Shown here: in pieces, positions 1 to 8,968 of the stretch
Layout: every line of letters begins with the position of its first letter
Numbering within the stretch: the first letter of the stretch is position 1
Assembly (NCBI GenBank): GCA_012521615.1
Contig: JAAYMA010000038.1
Location: forward strand, 1-42,282
Direction of reading: 5' to 3'
Source: Clostridiaceae bacterium
GTDB taxonomy: Bacteria; Bacillota; Clostridia; DSM-8532
DNA: 42,282 bases
The notes under the pieces: generated by a model
Told to the model about the DNA's origin: nothing
The model's database searches: none
Seen by the model: only the letters and a program-made list of their open reading frames with translations
Translations under genes and position numbers: made by a program

Positions 1-423
1 AACAATTCTTTGTGCATCCTCAGTAAATTCAGGATAGTCAAAGCCTCCAACATACAGATAGTACAGATACAAGCCCCAGGTTGCAACACCTATCAAAAGC
101 AAACCCCAGATAACAGCAAAAAACCATGGAAACTTCTTTTTGGTTTTTTCTTTTATTTCTGGCTTCTGTTGCCCATTCTCTTTCAGAGCTGCAGGCTGTG
201 CTGCCTGCGCCCGCTGGGGAATATCAGCAGCTTCAGTGGTAATCTCTTCAGAGGATTTATTGCCATCAGCATTATCTTGCTTTATATCCTGAACAGAAGA
301 TATTTCAGCATTTATATCAACTGAATTAGTTTCGACATTTTGATTTTTTCCGCAATTATGACAAAAGGTTGCAGCCCCGGTAAGAGAAGTCCCACAGTAT
401 GGACAATACTTAACATCACTCAT
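1..423 (-). CDS. Zinc-ribbon membrane protein, C-terminus outside window
   Basis: The reading frame starts with ATG at 423 behind a GGAGG site and stays open to the left edge, so only the first 141 residues are seen. Residues 7-24 hold two CxxC pairs (C7/C10 and C21/C24), the pattern of a short N-terminal zinc ribbon. A linker rich in Glu, Gln, Ala and Lys follows, then one hydrophobic segment at about residues 100-123 that should be a transmembrane helix. The rest would lie outside the cell. Clostridial genomes have many such zinc-ribbon plus single-helix proteins, and their roles are mostly unknown, so I give no function. A small overlapping frame on the plus strand is only its shadow. Confidence 0.8.
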   Translation of the reverse strand, partial: MSDVKYCPYCGTSLTGAATFCHNCGKNQNVETNSVDINAEISSVQDIKQDNADGNKSSEEITTEAADIPQRAQAAQPAALKENGQQKPEIKEKTKKKFPWFFAVIWGLLLIGVATWGLYLYYLYVGGFDYPEFTEDAQRIV

Positions 424-461
424 TTTATTTCCTCCAACTTTGAAAACTTTTCCTTTAAAGC

Positions 462-491
462 ATTCTAACATTATATTGGGCAAGTTATCAA
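462..491 (-). promoter_or_regulatory. Putative sigma-A promoter of the zinc-ribbon gene
   Basis: On the minus strand TTGATA (486-491) and TAGAAT (462-467) are 18 bp apart, upstream of the zinc-ribbon start at 423. The fit to consensus is fair. Confidence 0.4.
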
Positions 492-557
492 TATCTTTTC
501 TAAAACATAACCTTTTTTTGAATATACACCATACATAATTGCAGAAAATACAACTCT

Positions 558-1628
558 TTAATCATCTGCTATAAAAACCAAATCACATCTCTCTTTTATT
601 CTTAACTCATCAAAATATCTGTTCTCCAAAGGTATCCATAATTCAACGAATCTTTTCAAGATCTCTTGGCCGTTTCTTTTAAGTATCCTTCTGCATTGTA
701 ATTTTTCATCTATGGACAAAAACACCTTAAGATCATAATTCTCAGCTAAAACAGGATGCATGCTGTAGGAACCTTCCACAATATTAAGCCTTTTTGGTGT
801 TACATGTACCCATTCTGTCAAAGCCATTTTCCTGCAGTCAAACTTTTGATATCTGAATTCCTTTCCGCTATGAATACCACTGACTACTTCATTTTTAAAA
901 CGCATATAATCTACATTTCCGCCTGCTTCATTTAACCTCTCCTCTGTCCTTAATTCAGGAGTCAAAAAATAGTCGTCCATATGAAAAACATTGCAGTCAT
1001 AAACCTTGCTGATCAAGTGAGCCAGCGTAGTTTTGCCGGCACCGCAATTACCATCAATTGCAACGGTAACCGTATCTTTATATTTTAATAGCTTATCTAT
1101 TCTGCAGAACAATTCGAAAAAATCACAGTATTCTTTCTGCACTATCCGATAAGAAGGAAAATATGCCCTTCTGTAAATATCACTGTGACTTACCGGCTGA
1201 TAGCCATGCTCTTTGTAGTTTGTCAGATACTTTTCTGTTTCATCTGCTGGAAAAGGAAGCTCGCTGTCCCTGCACATGGACATAAAAATATCGAGCTTAT
1301 AAAGAAAACTGTCCATATTTCCTTTGAAATTGTTTGCAGTATTTATAAAAAAGCGGTTGACAGTTTCAAGGGTAATATTTGTACCAGCAAGCGGGTATAG
1401 ATTCAGCCTGTATAAGTTATTGCCAATACTTTCGAACATATTGTCCTTATAAAGAGAAGCAGCAGAAGAGCACAGATTACTGTACTCTTCCTTAAGCATT
1501 TTCAAACTATTTAATTCATCCGGAATAAGGTGTCCGCCGGCAAACTCATTTTGGTAAATAAGTTTGAACATATCCCTTATCTGCATTTTGGGATATCTTT
1601 CAAAATGTTCTTTCAGTGTTTTCTTCAT
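558..1628 (-). CDS. Uridine kinase-like P-loop kinase with N-terminal extension
   Basis: The C-terminal half is a nucleoside/phosphoribulokinase-type NTPase. A Walker A motif GNCGAGKT lies at about residues 193-200, an HMDDY motif near 216-220 and a GSYSMHP motif near 286-292, all typical of uridine kinase relatives. The first ~185 residues form a separate, mostly helical domain that is absent from short uridine kinases (about 210 residues), so the protein is roughly 150 residues longer than Udk. The substrate is probably a small sugar- or nucleoside-like alcohol, but the sequence does not say which. The start codon follows the stop of the ECF gene by a few bases with no strong binding site of its own, so translation is probably coupled. 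Pairing with a vitamin-type transporter suggests uptake followed by phosphorylation. Confidence 0.75.
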   Translation of the reverse strand: MKKTLKEHFERYPKMQIRDMFKLIYQNEFAGGHLIPDELNSLKMLKEEYSNLCSSAASLYKDNMFESIGNNLYRLNLYPLAGTNITLETVNRFFINTANNFKGNMDSFLYKLDIFMSMCRDSELPFPADETEKYLTNYKEHGYQPVSHSDIYRRAYFPSYRIVQKEYCDFFELFCRIDKLLKYKDTVTVAIDGNCGAGKTTLAHLISKVYDCNVFHMDDYFLTPELRTEERLNEAGGNVDYMRFKNEVVSGIHSGKEFRYQKFDCRKMALTEWVHVTPKRLNIVEGSYSMHPVLAENYDLKVFLSIDEKLQCRRILKRNGQEILKRFVELWIPLENRYFDELRIKERCDLVFIADD

Positions 1629-1634
1629 AGTATT

Positions 1635-2171
1635 CTAATGAGCCTCTTTCATAACCATGGTCTTTTGCAGGGACATAACCAGTACAGGTATTAAAACAAT
1701 CTGAATAATAATTCCCGGCAATGCGTTAATGAAAGCTCCTGCCAAAAACGCTTCAAATGTAAAGGCCGATCCGCTCAGATTTAATATAATGAAGCTGGCA
1801 AGTCCCCATACAATTCTTCCAAAAATCATTGAAACAATCAAGGAGACGTAGACAAATATATTCTTTTTCGGAAGCAGTTTATGTAGCAGCCCCGTTGCAA
1901 ATCCATATGCTGCAAGCTCAAAAGACATTACGATTGCAGTAGGGAACATTGGCGGCATTGTAAAAAGCACGCTTCTGAAAACAGGAACTATTAAACCTAC
2001 GATTAAACCATAAGGCCAACCCAGAACAAAACCGCATAACAATACCGGAATATGCATGGGGAGTAATTTGCTTCCGATTGAAGGTATCTGGGCTGTAAGA
2101 AATGGCATCAACAGACCCAATGCAATAAAAAGTCCGGCCAAAGTTATTTTTTTCGTCGAAATCTTTCTCAT
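1635..2171 (-). CDS. ECF transporter S component (substrate-binding membrane subunit)
   Basis: This is a 178-residue, very hydrophobic protein with about five or six membrane helices and no ATP-binding motif. A helix-capping segment reading LPMHIPVLLCGF lies near residues 37-48, typical of the ECF (energy-coupling factor) S-component superfamily that includes pantothenate, folate and pyridoxine transporters. S components bind one vitamin or precursor and share the EcfA/EcfA'/EcfT energising module, which is not in this window. The ATG at 2171 follows a clear GGAGG. The gene sits behind a leader RNA with a terminator and is followed by a kinase gene. Its substrate cannot be named from the sequence alone. 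Confidence 0.8.
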   Translation of the reverse strand: MRKISTKKITLAGLFIALGLLMPFLTAQIPSIGSKLLPMHIPVLLCGFVLGWPYGLIVGLIVPVFRSVLFTMPPMFPTAIVMSFELAAYGFATGLLHKLLPKKNIFVYVSLIVSMIFGRIVWGLASFIILNLSGSAFTFEAFLAGAFINALPGIIIQIVLIPVLVMSLQKTMVMKEAH

Positions 2172-2200
2172 TTATCTCTCCTCCAAATGATAGTTTTATC

Positions 2201-2255
2201 AAAATAAAAAACCACGACAGGCTGCTTTTTTCTAAAAAGCAAATACCTTCGTGGT
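2201..2255 (-). terminator. Intrinsic terminator in the ECF gene leader
   Basis: On the minus strand a 7-bp outer stem (2249-2255 with 2211-2217) and an inner A/T-rich hairpin are followed by a T-rich run at 2201-2210. It lies between the promoter and the start codon of the ECF gene, so it can attenuate the operon. A competing hairpin, AATACC/GGTATT at 2242-2258, uses the left arm of the terminator. Confidence 0.7.
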
Positions 2256-2357
2256 ATTATTTCTTGGCAATATTTTAATTTTTTCTGCGTTTAAATCCGG
2301 ATATCAAAAATTAAGAAACCGTTCTCGGCTTTGGAACTCAGGCTTCTGCCCCTGTTC
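2203..2357 (-). ncRNA. Structured leader RNA, candidate riboswitch, class unknown
   Basis: The predicted transcript starts near 2357 and runs about 155 nt to the terminator. Two small hairpins lie at its 5' end: GAAC pairs with GTTC around a GGGGC-containing loop, then AGCCG pairs with CGGTT. An A/T-rich linker follows, then two mutually exclusive hairpins at the terminator. I could not match it to TPP, FMN, THF, preQ1, cobalamin, SAM, lysine, glycine, ZTP or guanidine consensus features that I know. It is annotated as a candidate only. Confidence 0.45.
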
Positions 2358-2363
2358 AAACCG

Positions 2364-2392
2364 ATTATAACATATTGTATGACCACCAACAA
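2364..2392 (-). promoter_or_regulatory. Sigma-A type promoter of the ECF transporter/kinase operon
   Basis: A perfect -10 TATAAT (2364-2369) is preceded, after a 17-bp spacer, by TTGTTG (2387-2392) on the minus strand. It gives a leader of about 185 nt before the ECF start. Confidence 0.6.
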
Positions 2393-2420
2393 CCGGATTA
2401 TGACTAAAATTACTCAAACG

Positions 2421-3308
2421 TTAACGTATTTCATTTCGAAGTTCAATAAATGTAACTTCAGGTCTGTTAAACAGACGAAAATTAATTTGCGAGTAGCCCA
2501 ACCCCCTGTTTACAACCATTTTTTTATTATCCATTTCAAAAAGTCCTGCGTCGTATTTTGGGAAAAACACTCTTTCAGGTGACAGCAATCCTCCTTTGAA
2601 AGGTACCTGGATTATCCCGCCATGAACATGACCTGAAAGGGTAAGATCTGCTCCCCATTCACAATATTCTTCAAAGTATGCCGGATTATGTGCCAATAAT
2701 ATGGTAAAACCCTGCGGGCTGCCTATTTTTTCGTTTATATATGGCGTTTTCAAATAAAGGCTGTCATCATCCGGATCCAGGTCTCTTCTTGAATAGTGGT
2801 AAAGCTCAAGGGTAAGACCTTCTATTACAATATAATCATCACCTCTGGTGACAATATGTTCTTCATTATCCAGCAGAATAACCCCGCGTTTTTTAACTTC
2901 TTCAATAAAGTTCTCATATATTTCATCCATACCGTCAAGCATGCGGGCTATCTGCTCATGATTGCCAAGACACATATAAACCGGACTTTCATTATTAAAA
3001 TGATCCAGAAAATCAAGAAATGCCTTGCCATCATCTACATTGGAACTCATCATATCCCCGGTGGCAAAAACAATATCAGGCCCGAGCGCCTTGATTTTTT
3101 TCGCCAGCCTGCTGTTTTCATAACCGAAGGTTTTCCCGTGCATATCACTTATCTGTACAATCCTGTAACCGTTAAATTCTTGAGGAAGATTATCATAATC
3201 AAGAACATAGCGTGTTACCTGGATACTGTTGTTTTCCCAGTACAGGAACAGTAATATCAGCAATAAAATATATAGTACAAATCTATATTTCTTTTTTGAT
3301 TTTGACAT
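2421..3308 (-). CDS. Membrane-anchored calcineurin-like metallophosphoesterase
   Basis: A hydrophobic segment at about residues 9-24 anchors the protein, and the rest is a metallophosphoesterase domain. Its metal-ligand motifs are all present in order: DMHG (55-58), GD (84-85), GNHE (115-118), AHNP (206-209) and SGHVHG (225-230). The arrangement is that of YkuE-type phosphohydrolases, some of which act on lipid-linked or cell-envelope phosphates; the substrate here is unknown. I place the start at the ATG at 3308, which gives 295 residues, because GAGGTG lies four bases upstream. An upstream start at 3365 would add 19 residues with no binding site. It is divergent from the flavin reductase gene. 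Confidence 0.85.
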   Translation of the reverse strand: MSKSKKKYRFVLYILLLILLFLYWENNSIQVTRYVLDYDNLPQEFNGYRIVQISDMHGKTFGYENSRLAKKIKALGPDIVFATGDMMSSNVDDGKAFLDFLDHFNNESPVYMCLGNHEQIARMLDGMDEIYENFIEEVKKRGVILLDNEEHIVTRGDDYIVIEGLTLELYHYSRRDLDPDDDSLYLKTPYINEKIGSPQGFTILLAHNPAYFEEYCEWGADLTLSGHVHGGIIQVPFKGGLLSPERVFFPKYDAGLFEMDNKKMVVNRGLGYSQINFRLFNRPEVTFIELRNEIR

Positions 3309-3326
3309 AACGCACCTCATTGAAAC

Positions 3327-3335
3327 ATTATAGCA
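3327..3335 (-). promoter_or_regulatory. Extended -10 promoter of the metallophosphoesterase gene
   Basis: The minus strand reads TGCTATAAT just upstream of the GAGGTG site, an extended -10 element. No good -35 hexamer is visible. Confidence 0.4.
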
Positions 3336-3431
3336 TGGGCAATAAACAAATAACCATTGAAACAAACACTAAAGACATTGTTTTATGATATACTAAATTC
3401 TGTGGAAATAAAAGAGAGGGAGCTGATTTGA

Positions 3432-3935
3432 TTGAAGGGGTTCAAGCAAATCGATGCAAAAGATATAAAAGATAATACATTTAAACTGATTGGCGATGAC
3501 TGGATGCTCGTAACCTGCGGCAGCCATGATAACTTCAATATGATGACTGCAAGCTGGGGCGGCCTGGGTGTACTCTGGGGAAAAAACGTATGTTATATTT
3601 TCATAAGGCCAAGCCGCTATACTTATGAGTTTATCGAAAAGAATGAGACTTTTACCCTGAACTTTTTCGACGAAGAATGGAGAAATGCGCTTAACATCTG
3701 CGGTAAAAAATCAGGACGTGATATTGATAAAGTCAAAGAAACAGGTCTGACACCCGTTCCATGCAATGATACCGTAGGTTTTGAGCAGGCACGCATAATA
3801 ATTGAATGTAAAAAACTATATTATCAGGATATTGAACCTGAAAATTTCCTTGACCCTTCCATCGAAAAGCACTATCCAAAAAATGATTATCATCGTGTTT
3901 ATGTCGGGGAAATAATAAGTGTGAATGTTAAATAG
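3432..3935 (+). CDS. Flavin reductase-like FMN-binding protein
   Basis: This 167-residue protein has the layout of the flavin reductase / FMN-binding split-barrel family. The N-terminal half contains a MMTASWGG segment near residues 36-43 and an RPSRYTYEFI stretch near residues 59-68, both of which usually contact FMN. It is followed by an NFFD motif and a C-terminal strand reading VGEI. Such proteins bind FMN and transfer electrons or reduce flavins with NAD(P)H; the partner is not apparent. The start is TTG at 3432 behind a GAGGGAG site about 10 bases upstream, and no ATG is available in frame. The gene stands alone on the plus strand and is followed by a palindrome that may stop transcription. 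Confidence 0.8.
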   Translation: MKGFKQIDAKDIKDNTFKLIGDDWMLVTCGSHDNFNMMTASWGGLGVLWGKNVCYIFIRPSRYTYEFIEKNETFTLNFFDEEWRNALNICGKKSGRDIDKVKETGLTPVPCNDTVGFEQARIIIECKKLYYQDIEPENFLDPSIEKHYPKNDYHRVYVGEIISVNVK

Positions 3936-3947
3936 AGCACAAGTATA

Positions 3948-3984
3948 GGACATAGGACAGGGAACGATTCCCTGTCCTATGTCC
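3948..3984. repeat. REP-like perfect palindrome, also a possible bidirectional terminator
   Basis: A perfect 17-bp inverted repeat (3948-3964 with 3968-3984) surrounds the three bases CGA. Its GGACA...TGTCC theme resembles the repetitive extragenic palindromes mobilised by REP-associated tyrosine transposases in many clostridia. It lies between two convergent genes. No second copy was noticed in this window. Confidence 0.6.
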
Positions 3985-4040
3985 CGCCTGTCCCGCTGTA
4001 GTGCGTGTATCTCGGTACATGGTGGGTTTTTACGGGCATT

Positions 4041-5594
4041 TCAGGAAAAATAAACTTCTTTCCTTTTTAATACCTCATCTATTTTTGAAATATACAAGTC
4101 TACATCTTTAAAATTAAAAACTCTGTTAATTTCATATTCTTCGTGGTTCACGAATTTTGATACAGCTCCTGCACCCAGTGCAACCAAAGACTGTACCTCT
4201 TCCATTGTGTGAATATTGTATATGCATTCATAGCCCGGTTTGCAGTAACCTGTGTTCTCCAGATTGGCCAGTATATTTTTCTGCCTGTAAAGGTAATATG
4301 GTCTCATGCCCATCCTGGAAGCAGATTCCCTGGCCTGTTCTATCATATCTTCAAGGATATCATCAGAAGCGGGTGAAAAATGATAATTTTCCTCACGCAA
4401 CCTTGAAGCTCTCTTAAAAGCCAGTGTATGAACAGTCAGACTTTCAGGCTGCAGTGCCTCTATTTTTTCAAGGGTCCTTCTGAACATGGACAGGTTTTCG
4501 CCGGGAAGCCCCGCTATAATATCCATGTTAATGTTGTCAAAGTCATGTTCTCTTGCCATTTGAAATTTTTCTTCAATATCCCGGGAGGTGTGATTTCTGC
4601 CTATTAGTCTCAGTGTCTCATCATTCATGGTCTGAGGGTTAATACTGATTCTCGTCACACTATTCTCGAGCATTGCTATAAGCTTATCTTCAGTAATAGT
4701 ATCTGGTCTTCCGGCCTCTACAGTAAATTCACAGCCCTTTAAATCGAAATTGACAGTCAATTCGCTGAGAATTTTATACAGGCTGTCAGCATCAATGGAA
4801 GTAGGAGTTCCGCCTCCTACGTATACCGAACTTATATGATAGTTATTTCGCCTGACCCATTCTGCAGCGTGTTCTATCTCCCTGGTCAAAGCAGTTATAT
4901 AAGACGGGACCAGATTTTTATATTTACTTATGGGATAAGCAGTGAACGAACAATAAAGACACCTGCTTGCACAAAAGGGTATACCCACATATAAATGTAT
5001 GGCCTTTTTATCATCCTTTAGAAAGGGTTTTTCGACATCTGCTATGTTGTAAAGCAATTCTGCTTTTTTAATATCAATATCCGAAATTTTTACCAGATGT
5101 TTTACTGTCTCTTCCCTGGTCATTTTGTCATTGACACATTGCATGGCAAGTTTTACAGGTCTTACTCCCAGAAGGGAACCATAAGGAAGTTTCTTACCTG
5201 TAAAGTTAGTCATTACCTTTGCGATACATGAGCCAACAAGAATTTTTCTTCTTTCAAGCAGTTTTCCTCCAGGTTTTACCAGTTCGCTGTGATAAATAGT
5301 TTTATGGCTTGAAAAATCAGGCTTTGATTTTGAGGTAAAAGGGAGACTGACATCTGTATAGAGATAAACCTGGCAATTCCAGAGCTCATCATTTTCAGCC
5401 ACTTTTATAAACAAATAATCTGTGCAGATTTTTGAATCCATATTTGAGCCGGTATTGGCAAAATGAATATTCTCATTGTCATAAAAGAGGCGCAGAAGTT
5501 CCCACGCCTCCAGTTCCATTTCAATGCCTTCAATCTCTACCAGCACTCTTCTTGTTGATTTGTTATAAACAACAGGTTTATTAACATCAGACAT
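4041..5594 (-). CDS. hemZ: Oxygen-independent coproporphyrinogen III oxidase-like HemZ
   Basis: This is a radical SAM enzyme. The CxxxCxxC cluster motif lies at C208, C212 and C215 and is followed by a GGGTPT SAM-binding motif near residues 260-265. A long N-terminal domain of about 200 residues separates HemZ from HemN. HemZ proteins are linked to coproporphyrinogen dehydrogenation in Bacillus, though some clostridial members lack a haem pathway, so the activity is inferred. I use ATG at 5594, giving 517 residues, which overlaps the stop of the upstream hydrolase gene by eight bases. A TTG at 5621 would add nine residues without a better binding site. It is the last gene of the recJ-rel-dtd cluster. 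Confidence 0.85.
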   Translation of the reverse strand: MSDVNKPVVYNKSTRRVLVEIEGIEMELEAWELLRLFYDNENIHFANTGSNMDSKICTDYLFIKVAENDELWNCQVYLYTDVSLPFTSKSKPDFSSHKTIYHSELVKPGGKLLERRKILVGSCIAKVMTNFTGKKLPYGSLLGVRPVKLAMQCVNDKMTREETVKHLVKISDIDIKKAELLYNIADVEKPFLKDDKKAIHLYVGIPFCASRCLYCSFTAYPISKYKNLVPSYITALTREIEHAAEWVRRNNYHISSVYVGGGTPTSIDADSLYKILSELTVNFDLKGCEFTVEAGRPDTITEDKLIAMLENSVTRISINPQTMNDETLRLIGRNHTSRDIEEKFQMAREHDFDNINMDIIAGLPGENLSMFRRTLEKIEALQPESLTVHTLAFKRASRLREENYHFSPASDDILEDMIEQARESASRMGMRPYYLYRQKNILANLENTGYCKPGYECIYNIHTMEEVQSLVALGAGAVSKFVNHEEYEINRVFNFKDVDLYISKIDEVLKRKEVYFS

Positions 5595-6204
5595 ACGGAT
5601 TGTTCTCTCTTTCATGCACAATAGTTGTTGAAGGTCCGTGACCGGGCCATACTATAACGTTGTCATCAAGTGAATACAAACGTTGTTTTATTGATTCGGT
5701 CAGTTTTTGGGAACTTCCTCCATAGAAATCTGTTCTGCCTACCGAAAGAGCAAACAATGTATCACCTGAAAAAAGGTTGTTTTCACAAAGTATGCATATG
5801 GACCCGGGTGAATGGCCGGGAGTATGAATAATTTCAAGTGTAGTACTTCCTAATGGCAGTTTGGTACCGTGTTTCAGAAGTATATCGGGTTCAGGCAATT
5901 CTACAGGTCTTTTTACACCGAATAATTTTATTCCGTTTTTGGAAGGATCAAGGTACAATTCAACCTCATCTTCGTGAATGCATAACTCGGCGCCGGTTTT
6001 TTCCTTTATTTTTTCAAGATAAAAAATATGGTCAATATGTCCGTGAGTAAGTATGATATAGCGTGTCTTCAAAGACTTTTCATTAATAAAATTCATCACA
6101 TCAACGTAATTGACTCCCCCATCTATAATCGCACACTCACCATGGTCATAAAGAAGATAGCAGTGTGAATCAAATATGCCATTGGAGAATACTTTTAATT
6201 CCAT
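5587..6204 (-). CDS. MBL-fold metallo-hydrolase (glyoxalase II-like)
   Basis: The 205-residue protein carries the whole metallo-beta-lactamase metal set: HGHIDH at 54-59, a histidine in the HTPGH motif at 131, the aspartate in SGD at 148 and the histidine in PGHG at 189. This is the compact glyoxalase II-like hydroxyacylglutathione hydrolase type without the extra C-terminal domain. Its natural substrate in clostridia, which mostly lack glutathione, is not known. It sits between dtd and hemZ, an arrangement common in Clostridia, and its last codons overlap the hemZ start. Confidence 0.88.
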   Translation of the reverse strand: MELKVFSNGIFDSHCYLLYDHGECAIIDGGVNYVDVMNFINEKSLKTRYIILTHGHIDHIFYLEKIKEKTGAELCIHEDEVELYLDPSKNGIKLFGVKRPVELPEPDILLKHGTKLPLGSTTLEIIHTPGHSPGSICILCENNLFSGDTLFALSVGRTDFYGGSSQKLTESIKQRLYSLDDNVIVWPGHGPSTTIVHERENNPYV

Positions 6205-6302
6205 GCTTCACTCTTCCTTTCAAGCATATTGACAGACTTTGTCAGGCCATATAAATCAGATCTGTACTTTTTGAAAATCCAGGTTTTCATATAAACTGGC
6301 TG

Positions 6303-6755
6303 CTAGAAGGTTTTTTTGCTGTCAATGAGCATAGTAACAGGTCCGTCATTTACAAGGTCTACTTCCATCATGGCCTGGAATTTTCCTGTCTCTACTTTTA
6401 TATTATATTTGCTTCTTATATACTCGATAAATTCTTCATAATATTTTTCAGCCATATCGGGGCTGGCAGCATTTGAATAGCTCGGTCTTCTCCCTTTCCT
6501 GCAGTCACCATACAAAGTGAACTGGGAAACTACCAGCACACTTCCGTCTGTATCAAGAACTGAAAGATTCATTTTGCCATTATTGTCCTCGAAAATTCGT
6601 AAATTCATAATTTTGTCGGCCAGGTATTCCAAATCTTTCATGTCATCATCCTGACCAACACCTAAAAAAATTAAAAGGCCGTTATCAATTTTTCCTGTAA
6701 CCCGACCTTCAACACGAACTTCAGCTTTTTTAACCCTTTGTACTACAGCACGCAT
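6303..6755 (-). CDS. dtd: D-aminoacyl-tRNA deacylase
   Basis: The protein matches DTD over its whole length of 150 residues. It has the SQFTLYGD motif (77-84) and the Gly-Pro-Val-Thr motif (138-141) that builds the chiral-proofreading pocket at the dimer interface. DTD removes D-amino acids, and glycine mischarged on tRNA-Ala, from tRNAs. The ATG at 6755 follows AAGGGAG by eight bases; an upstream in-frame ATG at 6797 lies inside the rel gene and has no site. Only 16 bases separate it from the rel stop codon, so the two are probably cotranscribed. Confidence 0.93.
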   Translation of the reverse strand: MRAVVQRVKKAEVRVEGRVTGKIDNGLLIFLGVGQDDDMKDLEYLADKIMNLRIFEDNNGKMNLSVLDTDGSVLVVSQFTLYGDCRKGRRPSYSNAASPDMAEKYYEEFIEYIRSKYNIKVETGKFQAMMEVDLVNDGPVTMLIDSKKTF

Positions 6756-6771
6756 TTGTAAAACTCCCTTA

Positions 6772-8955
6772 CTAATTTCGTGATATTTCAAGTACATCCT
6801 TGATTTTACTGAGTTTTGCTATAATTTTATCCAACTGTTCAGTATTACTTATCTCCAAAGTCATATGCATGGTTACAGTCATATCTTTCGTGGGTCTGGC
6901 ATTTATTGCTCTTAAAGGTATCCTTGACTCGCCTATAGCGCTTGTAATCTCCACAATAAGCCCTTGCCTGTCATTGGCCTTCATTGTTATTTCGGCCAGA
7001 TATGAAACATTGGGCGAAACATTTTTATACCAGTATACTTCTATAAGTCTTGCATCTCCGTCTATTATATTATTCTTTATATTGGGACAATCCTTGCGAT
7101 GAACCGAAACTCCCCGCCCTCTTGTGATATATCCGATAATTTCATCACCGGGAACAGGATTACAACAGCGGGAAAGTCTGGTAAGACAATTATCAATACC
7201 TTTTACTATGATACCGCTGTCATGATGCTCTTTTGTTTTTTTTCTGCTTTCTTTTTCTATCTGCTTCAGAAGCATATTGGTCTGTTCTTCCTGGGGAAGA
7301 CTTTTCCGGTATTCTTCCCTTAACCTTGAAACAACCCTGTTTGCAGTGATCGCACCTAATGCAATTGCTGCATAAACATCATCCATGTTGTTAAAGTTAT
7401 ATTTTTTGAATACAGACTCAACAAATTCAGCTTTCAAAAGTGTACTGAGCGGAATTCCAGTTCTCTTCGCCTCTTTTTCAAAGATAGCTTTGCCCTGCTC
7501 TATATTTTCTTCTCTTTTCTCTTTTTTGAACCACTGGTTTATCTTATTTCTTGCCTGGCTTGTCTTGGCGATTTTAAGCCAGTCGCGGCTTGGGCCGTTA
7601 CTTGCTTTTGAAGTAATTATCTCCACTATATCGCCGTTTTGAAGTTCATAGTCGAGATTTACAATCCGTCCGTTGACCTTGGCACCTATCATTCTGTTGC
7701 CAACTGCACTGTGAATTAAATAGGCGAAATCTATGGGCGTTGAACCGGCCCTGAGGCTTTTGACATCTCCCTTTGGAGTAAAAACGAATACTTCATCGGT
7801 GAACAGATCAATTTTTAAATTCTCCATAAATTCGTCGGGGTCACGGGCATCCTTCTGCCATTCAAGCATTTGTCTGAGCCAGGACAATTTCTCAGCATAG
7901 GATTTCTGGTTATATCCTCCGCCCTCTTTGTAATTCCAATGAGCAGCAATACCTACCTCAGCAACTTTATGCATCTCCCAGGTCCTTATCTGAACTTCAA
8001 AAGGAATCCCATCAGGACCGATTACAGTAGAGTGAAGAGATTGATACATATTGGGCTTTGGCATTGAAATATAATCTTTGAATCTTCCCGGCATGGGTTT
8101 GAAAAGTTCATGCATCAGACCCAAAACAGTATAGCAATCCTTGACACTGTCAACAATCAAGCGGATGGCAAAAAGATCATAAATCTGTTCAATAGTTTTA
8201 TTCTGAGTTACCATCTTTTTGTAAATGCTGTAGAGATGCTTGGCGCGACCCTGAATATCGCCTTCAATACCTACTTCATCTATTTTTTTCCGGACGATTT
8301 CTATTATCCTGTTTATATACTCATCGCGTTCACGGCGTTTTTTTGCAATTTTCTCAACTAAATCATAATAGCTTTTCTCATCAAGGTATCTGAAACTTAA
8401 ATCTTCAAGTTCCCATTTTATTTTGTAAATACCAAGACGATGAGCTAAAGGAGCGTAGATGTCCATTGTTTCTCTGGCCTTTTGAACCTGTTTCTCTTTT
8501 GACATGAACTTTAGAGTTCTCATATTATGGAGCCGGTCGCATAATTTTATAATAATAACCCGGATATCCTTCGCCATGGCAAGAAACATTTTTCTGAAGT
8601 TTTCTGCCTGTATCTCCTGTTTTGTGGTATAAGGAAGCTGGGTCAACTTGGTAACCCCATCTACAAGCTCGGCAATTTCTTCACCAAACTCTTTTTTTAA
8701 TTCTTCATAGGTAAAAGTTGTATCCTCTATTGTATCGTGAAGGATTCCGGCAGCAATAGAGCTCTCATCCATTTCAAGCCCAGCCAGAATACACCCAACC
8801 TCGACAGGATGGGTGATGTACGGGTCTCCAGATACACGTTCCTGCCCTGCATGAGCTTTATTTGAAAGGTTATATGCCTTTTCAATCAGCTCAAAATTTG
8901 CATCTGGCTTATATTTTGTTACCAACTCCTTAAGCCTGACAAACTGGTCTAACAT
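6772..8955 (-). CDS. rel: Bifunctional (p)ppGpp synthetase/hydrolase
   Basis: At 727 residues this is a full-length long RSH enzyme. The HD hydrolase domain is intact, with the His-Asp pair at 73-74 in an ILHDTIEDT context and a second CDRLHNMRT motif near 139-147. The synthetase domain follows, with [20 protein letters not shown] near 291-310. A TGS domain starts near residue 383 and an ACT domain fills the last ~75 residues. It makes and degrades the alarmone (p)ppGpp in response to uncharged tRNA at the ribosome. It lies directly downstream of recJ; in many Clostridia an apt gene separates the two, and it is absent here. Confidence 0.95.
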   Translation of the reverse strand: MLDQFVRLKELVTKYKPDANFELIEKAYNLSNKAHAGQERVSGDPYITHPVEVGCILAGLEMDESSIAAGILHDTIEDTTFTYEELKKEFGEEIAELVDGVTKLTQLPYTTKQEIQAENFRKMFLAMAKDIRVIIIKLCDRLHNMRTLKFMSKEKQVQKARETMDIYAPLAHRLGIYKIKWELEDLSFRYLDEKSYYDLVEKIAKKRRERDEYINRIIEIVRKKIDEVGIEGDIQGRAKHLYSIYKKMVTQNKTIEQIYDLFAIRLIVDSVKDCYTVLGLMHELFKPMPGRFKDYISMPKPNMYQSLHSTVIGPDGIPFEVQIRTWEMHKVAEVGIAAHWNYKEGGGYNQKSYAEKLSWLRQMLEWQKDARDPDEFMENLKIDLFTDEVFVFTPKGDVKSLRAGSTPIDFAYLIHSAVGNRMIGAKVNGRIVNLDYELQNGDIVEIITSKASNGPSRDWLKIAKTSQARNKINQWFKKEKREENIEQGKAIFEKEAKRTGIPLSTLLKAEFVESVFKKYNFNNMDDVYAAIALGAITANRVVSRLREEYRKSLPQEEQTNMLLKQIEKESRKKTKEHHDSGIIVKGIDNCLTRLSRCCNPVPGDEIIGYITRGRGVSVHRKDCPNIKNNIIDGDARLIEVYWYKNVSPNVSYLAEITMKANDRQGLIVEITSAIGESRIPLRAINARPTKDMTVTMHMTLEISNTEQLDKIIAKLSKIKDVLEISRN

Positions 8956-8968
8956 CTATACCACCATT

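Noticed and set aside
2421-3365. Longer start of the metallophosphoesterase at 3365
   Set aside because: No ribosome site, and the added residues precede the membrane anchor; ATG at 3308 fits GAGGTG.
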